A stretch of DNA of 64,000 nucleotides, taken from positions 56,041 through 120,040 of the forward strand of contig JAQSWS010000030.1 in assembly GCA_029266495.1 (NCBI GenBank). Reading direction: 5' to 3'. The position numbers were made by a program, and so were the translations under genes. The stretch is from Rariglobus sp. GTDB taxonomy: Bacteria; Verrucomicrobiota; Verrucomicrobiia; Opitutales; Opitutaceae. Shown here in pieces: positions 19,503 to 29,538 of this stretch (position 1 is the first letter of the stretch; each line of letters begins with the position of its first letter). The notes beneath the pieces were generated by a model that had not been told where the DNA came from, made no database searches, and worked only from the letters and a program-made list of their open reading frames with translations.

Positions 19503-19601
19503 CGCAAAGGCGCAAAGACGGGAGGATCACCAAATCCGGCATTTGGAGCCTAAAAAAGGCGCCGAGTCTTTACGACCTTGGCGCCTTGGCGTCTTTGCGT
19601 T
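19501..19601. repeat. Inverted repeat element (aacgcaaaggcgcaaagacg ... cgccttggcgtctttgcgtt)
   Basis: About 20-nt imperfect arms flanking a small internal hairpin ccaaat-ccggc-atttgg. Confidence 0.65.
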
Positions 19602-19616
19602 GATGGATCGAACCGC

Positions 19617-19913
19617 TCAGGCCTCGTCGAATTTGCGGGTGAAGAGCTGTTCCAATTCGACGAGCATTTGCGGGGCGTCTTCGCCGGTGGCGAGGAACTT
19701 GACCTTCGAGCCTTTGCCAGCGGCGAGCATCATCAGGCCCATGATGGACTTGCCGTTCACCTGCTCCTCGTCCTTTTCGACGAAGACGTCGGCTTTGAAC
19801 TTGTTGGTGATGCGCACAATCATCGCGGCGGGGCGCGCGTGGATGCCCATTTTATTTTGAACCACCAGCTCTTTGACGTGCTGGCCGGCCGCGGTCGTGT
19901 CGTTCTTTTCCAT
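19617..19913 (-). CDS. HPr family phosphocarrier protein
   Basis: KMGIHARPAAMIVRI (His site), GKSIMGLMMLAAGKGS (Ser site). Confidence 0.93.
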   Translation of the reverse strand: MEKNDTTAAGQHVKELVVQNKMGIHARPAAMIVRITNKFKADVFVEKDEEQVNGKSIMGLMMLAAGKGSKVKFLATGEDAPQMLVELEQLFTRKFDEA

Positions 19914-19991
19914 TTCGATTGGGCCTAGCAAACACCGTGCGCCGGCCATGGCTTGCAACCCAAAAACCGGGGGCACAGCGTTTGCGGCACC

Positions 19992-20738
19992 ATGCCCAAG
20001 ACCGCGATCATCGTTCCCTGCCGGCTCGAATCAACCCGCTTTCCTCGCAAATTGTTGCACGTCATCAAGGGACGCCCGCTGCTGCTGTGGGTTGCCGAAC
20101 GAATCCGGTCGGAAGCACCGGAGATTCCCCTTTTTTTTGCGGTCGATGACGAGTTGCTGGCCGCGCCGCTGCGCGCAGCGGGTTTTGAGGCAATTGTTAC
20201 TGGTGTGCATCACCAGAGCGGCACGGACCGGATTGCCGAGGCGAACCGCACGGTGAAAGCCGATCAGGTGATCAATGTGCAGGCGGACGAACCGTTGGTC
20301 ACGCGCGCGCAGATCCTCACGCTGGCGGACTTGATCGCCGGTCCGGCGGCGATGGCGACGCTGGGCACGCCGTTTACGACGGCGGCGGATTTCAACAATC
20401 CGAATCAGGTAAAGGTGGTGTTCGCGGCCGGCGGGGGGCGGGCGCTGTATTTTTCGCGCGCCCCGATTCCTTACGCCCGGGACCGCGCGGGTCAGGTTGA
20501 TGACGCCTGGGTGAGGGCGAACCCGTGTTTCAAGCATCTCGGGCTTTACGCCTACAAGGCGGAGTTGATCGAGAAGTTCGCGAAGCTTCCGCTCGGACGA
20601 TATGAGCAGCTCGAAAAGCTGGAGCAGCTCCGCGTGATCGAGAACGGTTACGACATCCTGTGCGGAGTGACCAACGATCCGACCATCGGCGTGGATACCC
20701 CGGAGGATGCCGTCAAGTTTGCGCAGTGGCTGGGCTGA
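19992..20738 (+). CDS. kdsB: 3-deoxy-manno-octulosonate cytidylyltransferase
   Basis: [56 protein letters not shown]. Confidence 0.93.
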   Translation: MPKTAIIVPCRLESTRFPRKLLHVIKGRPLLLWVAERIRSEAPEIPLFFAVDDELLAAPLRAAGFEAIVTGVHHQSGTDRIAEANRTVKADQVINVQADEPLVTRAQILTLADLIAGPAAMATLGTPFTTAADFNNPNQVKVVFAAGGGRALYFSRAPIPYARDRAGQVDDAWVRANPCFKHLGLYAYKAELIEKFAKLPLGRYEQLEKLEQLRVIENGYDILCGVTNDPTIGVDTPEDAVKFAQWLG

Positions 20739-20792
20739 GCCGGGGACCGCCGGGCGGTTTGCAGCTTTTCAATCGGGCGGGGCGGTATAGAC

Positions 20793-23054
20793 GTGTGGAA
20801 CCCCTCCGTGATGCATACCCGGTTCCTTTGTGGCGTTTCGGTTCAGCATTCGGCCCGTTTTTTGCGCGCCGTGCTGGTTCTTGGCGCTGGTGTTTATCCG
20901 GCGGTGGTGGCGGCCGCCACGGAATCGTCGCACGCGGTGACGAACGGGGCGTGGGCTTGGACGGGGGTGGCGGGGCTGCTGGTGGTGGCGGGGTTGATCG
21001 CGGCGTGGTGTCGGGAGCGGCGTGAACGCCGCCGGTCCGAGGCGCGCCTGAGTTCGGCCAGCGACCGGTTGCGGGCCTTGTTTGATGAATCGCCCCTGAG
21101 CATTTGCGTGTTTGATCCGAACGACCGGGAGATCCCTTTTCGCATTGTCGAGTGCAACCAATACGCCTGTGACCTGCACGGGTGGACGCGGGAGGAATTG
21201 ATCGGGCGCGGCATGGAGGTGCTCACACCGTTGAAGTTGACCTACGAGGGGGCACAGAAATTTCTCGAACGGCTGCGGACGGGGCCCTGCCGCGGGGAGA
21301 ATCCGCACTGGCGGAAGGACGGATCCGTATTTTATATTGAATACGTCGCGCGGCTGGTGGTGATCGACGGACGCGAATACATGATCGGCGTGGATCGCGA
21401 TCTGTCGACGGAGCGGGCCCGCCGGGACAGCGAGGAGGCGCTGCGTCACACGGCGGAGTTGAACCAGCTGGTGCTCCGGGCGTCCAACGACGGCATCTGG
21501 GACTGGCGGATAAAGGAGAACCGCATCACGTTCAGCGAACGTTGCCGCGAGATGCTGGGTTACACGGTGGAGGAGTTGTCCGACGACGTGGCGCAATGGC
21601 ATGCGCTTATTCATCCGGAGGACGCCCTGGCGCGGGTGGAGTTGCTACGCCGGCATTGGGAGGAGGATGCTCCTTACGTCTTTCAATTCAGGTGCCGGCA
21701 CAAAGACGGCACCTGGCGGTGGATTGTCAGCCGCGGCATCACGCTCTTCGACGAGGAGCACCGGCCGGTTCGCATGGTGGGATCCCGCATCGACATCACG
21801 GCGATGAAACGCATGGACGCCGAGTTGTTGCAGAGCCGCAAGCTTCGGGCGGTGGGGGAAATGGTGGGTGGCATTGCGCACGAGTTTAACAACCTGCTCA
21901 CGCCGATGCTGCTGCATGCGGAGCTGCTGGCCCACGGGCACGAGCACGACCTGCCGCTGAAATCCCATCTCGGGCCGATCCGTGTCGGCCTCGATCGCGC
22001 CCGCGAACTCACCCAGCGCATCCTCACTTTTGGGCGCCGCTCGGTGGATGCCTGCACATTTCTCGATCTGGAGATGGTGGTGCGCGACAATCTCGACTTT
22101 CTCGCAAGGACGATCGACCGGCGCATTCAGATCACGTTGCATCCAGCCCTCAATCCGGAGGTGGTATGGGCCAACCGTTCCGATCTCAACCAACTGGTCG
22201 TCAATCTCGTCCTCAACGCCCGTGACACCCTGCTCGAAAAGGCCGGCGGGACGCCGCCCGCCGGCTGGGTGCCGCGGATCGAGATTTCCCTGGAGTCGTT
22301 CACGCGTGCATCCGGCGCGCGTGACGAGCCCGATCCACACACGCCGCGGCGCTGGCACCGGCTGACGGTGAGGGACAACGGCCTGGGTATCAGCGAGGAG
22401 GTGAGGGAGCGTGTGTTCGAACCGTTCTTCACCACGAAGACCGTGGGCCAGGGGACGGGTCTTGGACTGGCCACGGCGTGGCATGTGAGCACGGCGCTGG
22501 GTGGCTGGATCGAAATCGAGTCGAGGGAGGGGGAGGGTTCGGCGTTTCACGTTTTCATGCCCGCCTCGGAGAAGGCGGCGGACCTGCCCGTGCCGGCCGC
22601 GCCGCCGGAGATGACGGCGGTCGTGCCGCCGCCGCCAGCACCTGCACGGGAGCAGCCGCCGCGTTTGCGGGTGTTGCTTGTCGAAGACAGCGAGATTGTC
22701 GCTTTTGCAACCCAGCGCATGATTGAGTCGTTCGGCCATGAGGTCCACTGCGCGACCGACGGGCAGGCGGCGTGGACGGAGCTGGCCAGCCGGCCGGGAT
22801 ACCACGACATGGTTTTCACGGACCTCAATCTTCCGGGCGTTTCGGGGGTGGAACTGGTGCGACGGTTGCGTGAGGCCCGTTTTGGCGGACGGGTGGTGGT
22901 CTACAGCGGTTATTTTTCGAGCGAGCACGAAGCGGCACTCACGTTGCTCTCGGTGGACGCCCTCCTCCAGAAGCCCTTTACGCGCGCACAGCTGGGTGTC
23001 CTGCTGGAGGGTGCGAAAAAAGATGAGGGCGGCGGCAGGCTGGCGGCTACTTGA
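20793..23054 (+). CDS. PAS-domain hybrid sensor histidine kinase with C-terminal receiver
   Basis: Two PAS/PAC regions, H-box GGIAHEFNNLLTPM, ATPase VRDNGLGISEEV, receiver LRVLLVEDSEIVAFATQRMI...DMVFTDLNLPGVSG. Confidence 0.92.
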   Translation: MWNPSVMHTRFLCGVSVQHSARFLRAVLVLGAGVYPAVVAAATESSHAVTNGAWAWTGVAGLLVVAGLIAAWCRERRERRRSEARLSSASDRLRALFDESPLSICVFDPNDREIPFRIVECNQYACDLHGWTREELIGRGMEVLTPLKLTYEGAQKFLERLRTGPCRGENPHWRKDGSVFYIEYVARLVVIDGREYMIGVDRDLSTERARRDSEEALRHTAELNQLVLRASNDGIWDWRIKENRITFSERCREMLGYTVEELSDDVAQWHALIHPEDALARVELLRRHWEEDAPYVFQFRCRHKDGTWRWIVSRGITLFDEEHRPVRMVGSRIDITAMKRMDAELLQSRKLRAVGEMVGGIAHEFNNLLTPMLLHAELLAHGHEHDLPLKSHLGPIRVGLDRARELTQRILTFGRRSVDACTFLDLEMVVRDNLDFLARTIDRRIQITLHPALNPEVVWANRSDLNQLVVNLVLNARDTLLEKAGGTPPAGWVPRIEISLESFTRASGARDEPDPHTPRRWHRLTVRDNGLGISEEVRERVFEPFFTTKTVGQGTGLGLATAWHVSTALGGWIEIESREGEGSAFHVFMPASEKAADLPVPAAPPEMTAVVPPPPAPAREQPPRLRVLLVEDSEIVAFATQRMIESFGHEVHCATDGQAAWTELASRPGYHDMVFTDLNLPGVSGVELVRRLREARFGGRVVVYSGYFSSEHEAALTLLSVDALLQKPFTRAQLGVLLEGAKKDEGGGRLAAT

Positions 23055-23640
23055 CGCGAGTCACATCGATACCGGTGATCCACATCACTTCGCAGGCGCC
23101 GCCGCGGGTGTCGGTGCGGCTGAGAGAGGAACGCCAGCGGTAGCCTTTGGGGCCGTTCACCTCGACCAGATGACCCTTGAGGGTGACGATATCGTGGCGT
23201 CTTACGGCGAGGAGCCGGCGCCGGATTTCGGATGTCGACGGGAGGCAGTGGGTGTTGGCGGAGTGGGCGGAGATGAGATCCGCATCGAGCGGAGGTTCCT
23301 CCGACCACGAATATTCATACCAACGTCCGGACTGGCTGATATTAAGATCGTTGATTACGGTGGAGGCCGACATGGGGCCCCAGCCCAGTGCAAGGTCGAG
23401 AGGCGCCAGTTTCGAGCCCGCGTCGTAGCGGTAGCGTTTGCGGGAGAGCACGACGGCCTTGATCTCGTAGCTGGCCAGCGGAGTGACGGTGTAGTCGCCG
23501 TGTTCAAAGGGCGCGGGCAGAGCGGTGCTGACCTGAAGGGGCTCGTGCGCGGCGGGCAGTCCGCGCCAGGTGGCGGCGGGCTCGTGCCACCAGAACCAGC
23601 CGCCTGCGACGAGGAGGAGGAGCACGAGGAGCTTTTTCAT
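23047..23640 (-). CDS. Hypothetical membrane-anchored protein
   Basis: N-terminal TM MKKLLVLLLLVAGGWFWW; 197 aa coherent ORF. Confidence 0.7.
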   Translation of the reverse strand: MKKLLVLLLLVAGGWFWWHEPAATWRGLPAAHEPLQVSTALPAPFEHGDYTVTPLASYEIKAVVLSRKRYRYDAGSKLAPLDLALGWGPMSASTVINDLNISQSGRWYEYSWSEEPPLDADLISAHSANTHCLPSTSEIRRRLLAVRRHDIVTLKGHLVEVNGPKGYRWRSSLSRTDTRGGACEVMWITGIDVTRVK

Positions 23641-23658
23641 TTTTGCCCCAGCAGTGCT

Positions 23659-24645
23659 TCAGGGACTGGCAGGAGGCAAGGCCACGGTGACAAGAAGGGG
23701 GAAGTGATCCGAGCCGATATCGGGTCCGATGTGGTGATCCCTTACGAAGAGAGAGCGGGTGGCGAGGCAGTGATCGAGGGGGATACGCAGCCACTTCGGA
23801 GCGACTGGCCACGTCGGGTTTAAACCTTTTCCGGTGTCGTGGAGGGCTCCGTCTTTGAGAAGGCGTCGAAATGCCGGCGACCATGGCGTGCAATTGAGAT
23901 CGCCAATCACCAAGGCAGGCGTGGATGAAGCGGTGGACCAGAGGGCGATGGCGGCGAGTTGCTGGTCGCGCAGGAGGAGGCCTTCAGCGCTTCCCGGAGG
24001 GAGTGGATGCGTGGCGAGCAGCCGGATGGACTGTCCGGCCCGGGTGAAGGTCGCGCTGATTGACGGAACTTCCGCGGGGCCGAGATAGACGGTCTTGATG
24101 TCGGTGAGGGGGAGGCGGCTGAAGAGAGCGATACCGAAGTTGTCGGACCGCGGCACCCGGCGGGCATGGGGATGGGTAAGCGCAAGCGGAGCGAGCGCGG
24201 TCAGCCACTCGTCGTTTACTTCGAGCAGTGCGATCACGTCGGGTTGCTCGTGTTCGACGAGGGCGATGAGGGCGGCGTGATCTCGGTTGGACGTGAGCAC
24301 GTTGGCGAGGAGCAGTTTGATCCCGGGTGCGCCGGCGCTGGCGGGGGCGGTGGTGCGCGGGGCGAAGCGGGGCGCGAGCACGGTGGCGTTGAGGAGGGCG
24401 AAGACGGCGAATACCGCGGCGAGACGAAAGCGCCGGGCCAAGGCGTGGACAGCGACGCAGGCGAGCAGGCCGGCGGCGTAGTGCGGCCGGAAATGCGTGG
24501 TGATTTCGAGCAGCCAGTGAGTTTCGCCGACAAAGGCGGCAAGCGTGAGGAGGCAGAGACCGAAGCTGGCGGCCAGTCCCACCCAGAGCGCGGCGTCGGC
24601 GACACCGCGAAGCGACCAGGGCGGGCGGCGGTTGGGGGCGGGCAT
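23659..24645 (-). CDS. Membrane endonuclease/exonuclease/phosphatase family protein
   Basis: N-terminal TM segments then KLLLANVL, VIALLEVNDEWL, VIGDLNCTPWSPAF, GSDHFPLLV. Confidence 0.85.
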   Translation of the reverse strand: MPAPNRRPPWSLRGVADAALWVGLAASFGLCLLTLAAFVGETHWLLEITTHFRPHYAAGLLACVAVHALARRFRLAAVFAVFALLNATVLAPRFAPRTTAPASAGAPGIKLLLANVLTSNRDHAALIALVEHEQPDVIALLEVNDEWLTALAPLALTHPHARRVPRSDNFGIALFSRLPLTDIKTVYLGPAEVPSISATFTRAGQSIRLLATHPLPPGSAEGLLLRDQQLAAIALWSTASSTPALVIGDLNCTPWSPAFRRLLKDGALHDTGKGLNPTWPVAPKWLRIPLDHCLATRSLFVRDHHIGPDIGSDHFPLLVTVALPPASP

Positions 24646-24649
24646 CTAA

Positions 24650-24678
24650 AAAAAGCCACTCGCAGGAGTGGCTTTTAA
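24650..24678. terminator. Intrinsic terminator (bidirectional-looking)
   Basis: aaaaaagccactc-gcag-gagtggctttt. Confidence 0.8.
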
Positions 24679-24703
24679 GGGAGGAAGTCCGGCAGGGCGC
24701 GGC

Positions 24704-25740
24704 TCAGATTTTGCCAGCTTTGCGTTTCTCGACGAGCTTGTAGAAGTCGAGGAAGAGCGGGTCCGCGTCGTTCGGGCCGGGGGCGGCCTCGGGGTGGTAT
24801 TGGACGGAGAAGATCGGGAGATCCTTGTGGCGGAGGCCCTCGACGGTGTTGTCGTTGAGGTTGATCTCGGTGACGATGGCGCCGGCTTTTTCGAGGGACT
24901 TGGGATCGGTCGCGAAGCCGTGGTTTTGGGCGGTGATGGAGACCTTGCCGGTTTCGAGGTTCTTCACGGGCTGGTTGCCGCCGCGGTGTCCGAACTTGAG
25001 CTTGAAGGTCTCGCCGCCGAGCGCATGGGTGAGCATCTGGTGGCCGAGGCAAATGCCGAAGATCGGGAAATGCGGGATGAGGCCGGTGACGGTCTTATGA
25101 ATGTAGGGGAGGGCGGCGGGATCGCCGGGGCCGTTGGAGAGGAAAACGCCGTCCGGGGCGTGTTCTTTGATCTGTTCGGCGGTCGCGGTGGCGGGGAACA
25201 CCTGCACGTCGAAGCCGTGATTGATGAGCTTGCGGAAAATGGAGTGCTTGGCGCCGAAGTCGAACGCGGCGACGCGGAAGCGTTTCGCAGGCGTGTGGGG
25301 GAGGCCGAAGGTGGTGCCGGCGGGGACGTAGACGGTGTTGTGATTGGCCAGGTCTTCGCCGCTCCAGATATAGGGTGCCTTGCAGGTGGTGTCCTTGACG
25401 TAGTCGCTGCCGGCCATGTCGTGCCAGGCCTTGGCCTTGGCGACGGCTTCGGCGTCGGTGAGCGGGAGCGTGGAGAGGCAGCACTTCAACGCGCCATCGA
25501 CGCGGAGTTTTTTGGTGAGGGCGCGGGTATCGACTTCGCTGATACCGGGAATGCCGTATTTGCGGAGGTAGGCGTCGAGGGAGGACTGGCTGCGCCAGTT
25601 GCTGACGATGGGAGACAGTTCGCGCACGACAAGACCGCTGGCCTTGGGCGTGGTGGCTTCGGTGTCCTCATCCCAAAGGCGCGGCCGCGAAACACGGAAC
25701 CATCTTCGAGGGCAAGAACTGCGGGCTTGAACGTGGACAT
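24704..25740 (-). pseudogene. carA: Carbamoyl-phosphate synthase small subunit, internal deletion plus frameshift
   Basis: N-terminal 24 codons (MSTFKPAVLALEDGSVFRGRAFG) in one frame, DEDTEATTPKASGLVVRELSPI... to the end in another; middle segment missing at about 25670. Confidence 0.85.
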
Positions 25741-25852
25741 TAAAGAAGAACGAAAAGGCGTCGGGTCACGCCTGCCAAGGGGTTTTTGAGAAAACGTGAA
25801 GAAGGGGTTTGGGATGCTCGTAAGACGTTCATGAAAAAAGGAAACGGAATAA

Positions 25853-25873
25853 TTGTTACTTATTAAGTGACAA
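25853..25873. repeat. 21-bp palindrome copy 2 (one mismatch)
   Basis: ttgttacttattaagtgacaa. Confidence 0.8.
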
Positions 25874-25972
25874 ATTGGCTGGGTGGGAGGTGTCGAGGTG
25901 GGGTGTGGCGAGGGGAAAGGGCGGGGCGATTTGACAGAGGGATCGAAGGTTTTACCGTTCGCGGACCTTTCC

Positions 25973-27184
25973 ATGCCCTACATTGAAGACCGTTCCACCT
26001 GGTTCGAGGGCCAGGGACTTTGGCAGCACGTTCCTGAAAGCGATTGGAAGGACTGGGCGTGGCAGCTCAAAAATCGTCTGACGAAGGTCGAAGACCTTGA
26101 GCGTTATATGACGCTTACGCCGGACGAGCGGGCAGGTGTGCTGTTTGCGGGCCACAAGCTGGCGATGGCGATCACGCCTTATTTTTTTAATCTCATTGAT
26201 CGCAACGACCCCAACTGTCCGATTCGCCTGCAAATGATCCCGCGGGCGGGCGAGGGACAGCTCCACGCCGAGGAGATGCTCGATTCGCTGGGTGAGGACG
26301 AACACTCGCCCGTGCCGGGTTTGGTTCACCGTTATCCGGACCGGGTGCTGTTTTTAGTGACGGACCGGTGTGCCTCGTATTGCCGCTATTGCACGCGCAG
26401 CCGCCTGGTTTCGAATGCGCAGGACTACAACTTTCATCCCGAATACGAGCAGGGGCTGCGTTACATCGAGTCGCATCCGGAAATCCGCGACGTTTTGCTC
26501 TCGGGTGGCGACCCGCTGCTGCTCTCCGATCGCAAGCTTGATCATCTCCTCGGTCGCTTGCGGGCGATCAAGCATTTGGAATTTATCCGCATTGGCTCGC
26601 GCATCCCGGTGTTTTTGCCGCAACGGATCACACCGGAGCTATGCGAGATCTTGAAAAAGCACGGCCCCATCTGGATGAGCATCCATGTGAATCATCCCAA
26701 GGAGGCGACCGCGGAGCTGAGGGACGCCTGCGAACGACTGTCGTTTGCGGGTGTGCCGCTGGGCAACCAAAGCGTTTTGCTCAAAGGCGTGAACGACGAT
26801 GCCGACGTCATGAAGGCGCTCGTGCATCGTCTGCTCAGAATGCGCGTGCGGCCTTATTACCTCTACCAGATGGACCTCATCACGGGCGGTGCGCACTTCA
26901 AAGTCGATGTGCGCAAGGGTCTTGAAATCATCCAGGCATTGCGCGGGCACACGACCGGGTATGCCGTTCCGCAATATGTGATCGACGCTCCCGGCGGCGG
27001 TGGAAAAGTGCCGATCAATCCACACTACGTCGAACAGATCACCGACGACGAGGTGGTGTTTAAAAACTACGAGGGACGCACGTTCCGCTACCCCCTCAAG
27101 GCCACGCCTGTGGACGGAGGCGGCGATGATGCGGAGGCTGAAAAGGAAAAACCCGTGAAGCTCCACGAGGAGCTGCACGGGTAG
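25973..27184 (+). CDS. kamA: KamA family radical SAM protein (lysine 2,3-aminomutase-like)
   Basis: DRCASYCRYCTRSRLV, DVLLSGGDPLLLSD, PYYLYQMDLITGGAHFK, VIDAPGGGGKVPI. Confidence 0.92.
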   Translation: MPYIEDRSTWFEGQGLWQHVPESDWKDWAWQLKNRLTKVEDLERYMTLTPDERAGVLFAGHKLAMAITPYFFNLIDRNDPNCPIRLQMIPRAGEGQLHAEEMLDSLGEDEHSPVPGLVHRYPDRVLFLVTDRCASYCRYCTRSRLVSNAQDYNFHPEYEQGLRYIESHPEIRDVLLSGGDPLLLSDRKLDHLLGRLRAIKHLEFIRIGSRIPVFLPQRITPELCEILKKHGPIWMSIHVNHPKEATAELRDACERLSFAGVPLGNQSVLLKGVNDDADVMKALVHRLLRMRVRPYYLYQMDLITGGAHFKVDVRKGLEIIQALRGHTTGYAVPQYVIDAPGGGGKVPINPHYVEQITDDEVVFKNYEGRTFRYPLKATPVDGGGDDAEAEKEKPVKLHEELHG

Positions 27185-27224
27185 ATCGGACCGGACGGCG
27201 CGGCGGTCCGTCCCAATCCAGGCG

Positions 27225-27959
27225 TTAACGCAGCGAGAATGTCGCCGTGACCGTGGTCGTGATGGTTTTCTCCAGCGACGAGGTGTCGTTGTTGCCCTCC
27301 CAACTCGTTGCGCTGGAATAGAGTGGGTTGATCTGCACGACACCCATGCGGGCATTGCGCAATTCCTTGAGTGCACGACCGCCTTGCGTGGCGATCTGCC
27401 CGGCACGGGTGCGGGCGTCTTTGGCCGCCTCGCCCATCATCTCAATCTTGGCCTCGCCGGCCTTGGTGTAGATGAACTCGATGCTTTCGGAGGCGAGGGT
27501 GACGCCGTGTTCCAGCAGGCGGGCGGCATCCCGGGCGAGGTCCGGCAGCGCCTCGGGCCGATCGGAGCGCACCTCGATGTTTTGCCGGATGCTGTAACCG
27601 CTTGAGCGACTGATCTCGCCCTCGGGTGTTTTGATGCGTTCGAAGAGCTCGGCGACCTGCACGGGGCGGATGACGTAATTCTGCTGACCGGCGGCACGTA
27701 GAAACAGCTCAACCTGGGCCAGGTCAGCTTTGGAACGGGCGTGCGCTTCCGGCAGGGTGGCGGCGGACGAAGAAAAACCGGCGCGCCACAGGCCCAAGTC
27801 GGAACGCACGTCCTTGCGAGCCGAGCCGGTGACGTTGATGACCTGATCCTCGCTGATGCGGGTCCAGGCGTTGGTGAAGGTGACGGAGGCAAAACAAAGG
27901 CCGGCGGCGAGGGCCAGACCTGCGAGCAAACCGAAGAGATGAGGGCGTGAAGTGGTCAT
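27225..27959 (-). CDS. SIMPL (DUF541) domain secreted protein
   Basis: N-terminal TM; VINVTGSARKDVRSDLG... SIMPL pattern, C-terminal VTATFSL. Confidence 0.85.
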   Translation of the reverse strand: MTTSRPHLFGLLAGLALAAGLCFASVTFTNAWTRISEDQVINVTGSARKDVRSDLGLWRAGFSSSAATLPEAHARSKADLAQVELFLRAAGQQNYVIRPVQVAELFERIKTPEGEISRSSGYSIRQNIEVRSDRPEALPDLARDAARLLEHGVTLASESIEFIYTKAGEAKIEMMGEAAKDARTRAGQIATQGGRALKELRNARMGVVQINPLYSSATSWEGNNDTSSLEKTITTTVTATFSLR

Positions 27960-28167
27960 GAAAAAGCGTGCGAAACCACACAGGACCGATGCACCCGAAT
28001 GTCAGTGAGAAGTAACTCACAATTTTCTATCCGTTTCGCTCCAGCGGGTTACGGTGAGTTTAAATTCTTCTTATTTTCCGCATCCTTTTTTTGAGCGTTT
28101 TGCCGGCGGCTGCGTCTATCCCCATGTAGTCAGTTTTGTAGTTCTTAAGGTTTGCTTGGTGTTAGGT

Positions 28168-28205
28168 CACAAAAGCCGCTTCTTACGAGGCGGCTTTTGT
28201 GTTTT
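28168..28205 (+). terminator. Strong hairpin, terminator-like, with no upstream CDS on this strand
   Basis: cacaaaagccgc-ttcttacga-gcggcttttgtg, 12-bp arms, followed by tttt. Confidence 0.7.
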
Positions 28206-28314
28206 CCCGTCCCGGGATTTTTCTTCGAAGTCACCCCTCGGGTGATCAGCGAGTTGGATAATTTTGGCCGGGGAGCGTGAAAACATTTATGAACCGCGGC
28301 GTCTCAGAAGGGGT

Positions 28315-28812
28315 ATGAAAAAGACATTGCTGGCGTTTCTGGTCGTTGCCTTGGCGGCGATTCCCGCCCGGGCGCAACTTTTCCGTCCTTCCGTTGTGCA
28401 GGGCGCGGTCCTCGGCGGAGTGGTCGGGGCCGTGATTGGTCACAATGATGACCGGCACGGCGCCGAAGGGGCCGCCATTGGTGCGGTGGCTGGCGCGTTG
28501 CTGGGAGCGGCCCTGGACCGGCACGATTCGCGTCCGGTGATCGCCGCGCCGGCTCCGGTGGTTTACGCGCCCCCGGCCGTGTATTGCCCGCCGCCGCCCG
28601 CCCGGGTGGTTTACGTGCAAACCACGCCGGTTTACGTGGCGCCGGCATGTCCGCCGCCATCCCGGGTGGTCTATTACGGGTATCGGCCCGCGCCGGTCGT
28701 GGTGTATCAGAGTGGCGGATACTGCAGGCCCGTCTACCGGGAGCCGGTGGTCTACGTCCATGGCGGATGGGGACACTCCGGGCGCGGTCACGGGCACGGG
28801 CGCTGGCGTTGA
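28315..28812 (+). CDS. Secreted glycine-zipper protein
   Basis: Signal peptide, GAVLGGVVGAVIGHNDDRHGAEGAAIGAVAGALLGAALD, Pro/Tyr/Val-rich tail. Confidence 0.8.
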   Translation: MKKTLLAFLVVALAAIPARAQLFRPSVVQGAVLGGVVGAVIGHNDDRHGAEGAAIGAVAGALLGAALDRHDSRPVIAAPAPVVYAPPAVYCPPPPARVVYVQTTPVYVAPACPPPSRVVYYGYRPAPVVVYQSGGYCRPVYREPVVYVHGGWGHSGRGHGHGRWR

Positions 28813-28848
28813 GCGGGCGGGCACCCGGGCTGTGAGTCGGGGGCGCGC

Positions 28849-29538
28849 GTGAATCAACAGGCCGGCGCTCCCCGAGCTCACGCCCAGGGCCATGGGGCGC
28901 GGCTTTTTTGTCGCCTGAAGATGGGCGGCTGTTTGTGTGACGACATGATTTCGTTGCACGAAGGCCGGGGTTCCCGGGTAAAAAAGGCACCTGTCCAGGT
29001 GCTTGTGCTCGGCCTGACGGTGGCCGGCTGCACGCCGCGAATCTGGCGCCGGCTGGCCGTCAAGGAGACGATGTGGCTCGCCCGGTTGCACGACTCGATC
29101 CAGGTCGCGTTCGACTGGTTCGATTATCAAACGCACACCTTCACCCTGGAGGATTTGCGGCTGGGCAACCCGGCGAAACGCGATGGCGTGCTGGTGGAGG
29201 ATGATCGCGACCTGACGCTGGCCGACCTCGAGCTGGCGAAGCGGGGCGGGATCATCTACGACTATCATTTTGGCGAAGGCTGGCGGGTGGACATTCGTGT
29301 CGAGAAGGTGATGCCACCGGTGAAGGGGGAGATTTATCCGCGCTGCCTGGAGGGTGAACGGGCGGGTCCGCCGGAGGACTGCGGCGGGGTCGAGGCCTAC
29401 CATGACATGCTGGCGTGCATTCAAGAACCGAATACGGACTTGGGGCGGGAATGGGTGGACTGGCTCGGCCCGCAGCATGACGTGGAGCGATGCGATCTGG
29501 AGGCGATCAACCGGGCGCTCCGGAAGTTTGGCAAATGA
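28849..29538 (+). CDS. Plasmid pRiA4b ORF-3 family protein
   Basis: RIWRRLAVKETMWLARLHDSIQVAFDWFDYQTHTF, YDYHFGEGWRVDIRVEK, CLEGERAGPPEDCGGVEAY; start uncertain. Confidence 0.85.
   Translation: MNQQAGAPRAHAQGHGARLFCRLKMGGCLCDDMISLHEGRGSRVKKAPVQVLVLGLTVAGCTPRIWRRLAVKETMWLARLHDSIQVAFDWFDYQTHTFTLEDLRLGNPAKRDGVLVEDDRDLTLADLELAKRGGIIYDYHFGEGWRVDIRVEKVMPPVKGEIYPRCLEGERAGPPEDCGGVEAYHDMLACIQEPNTDLGREWVDWLGPQHDVERCDLEAINRALRKFGK

Noticed and set aside
25660-25680. Programmed frameshift in carA
   Set aside because: A conserved block of about 45 residues is missing, which frameshifting alone cannot explain.
24668-25789. 373-aa + strand ORF opposite carA
   Set aside because: Antisense shadow; the minus strand encodes CarA.
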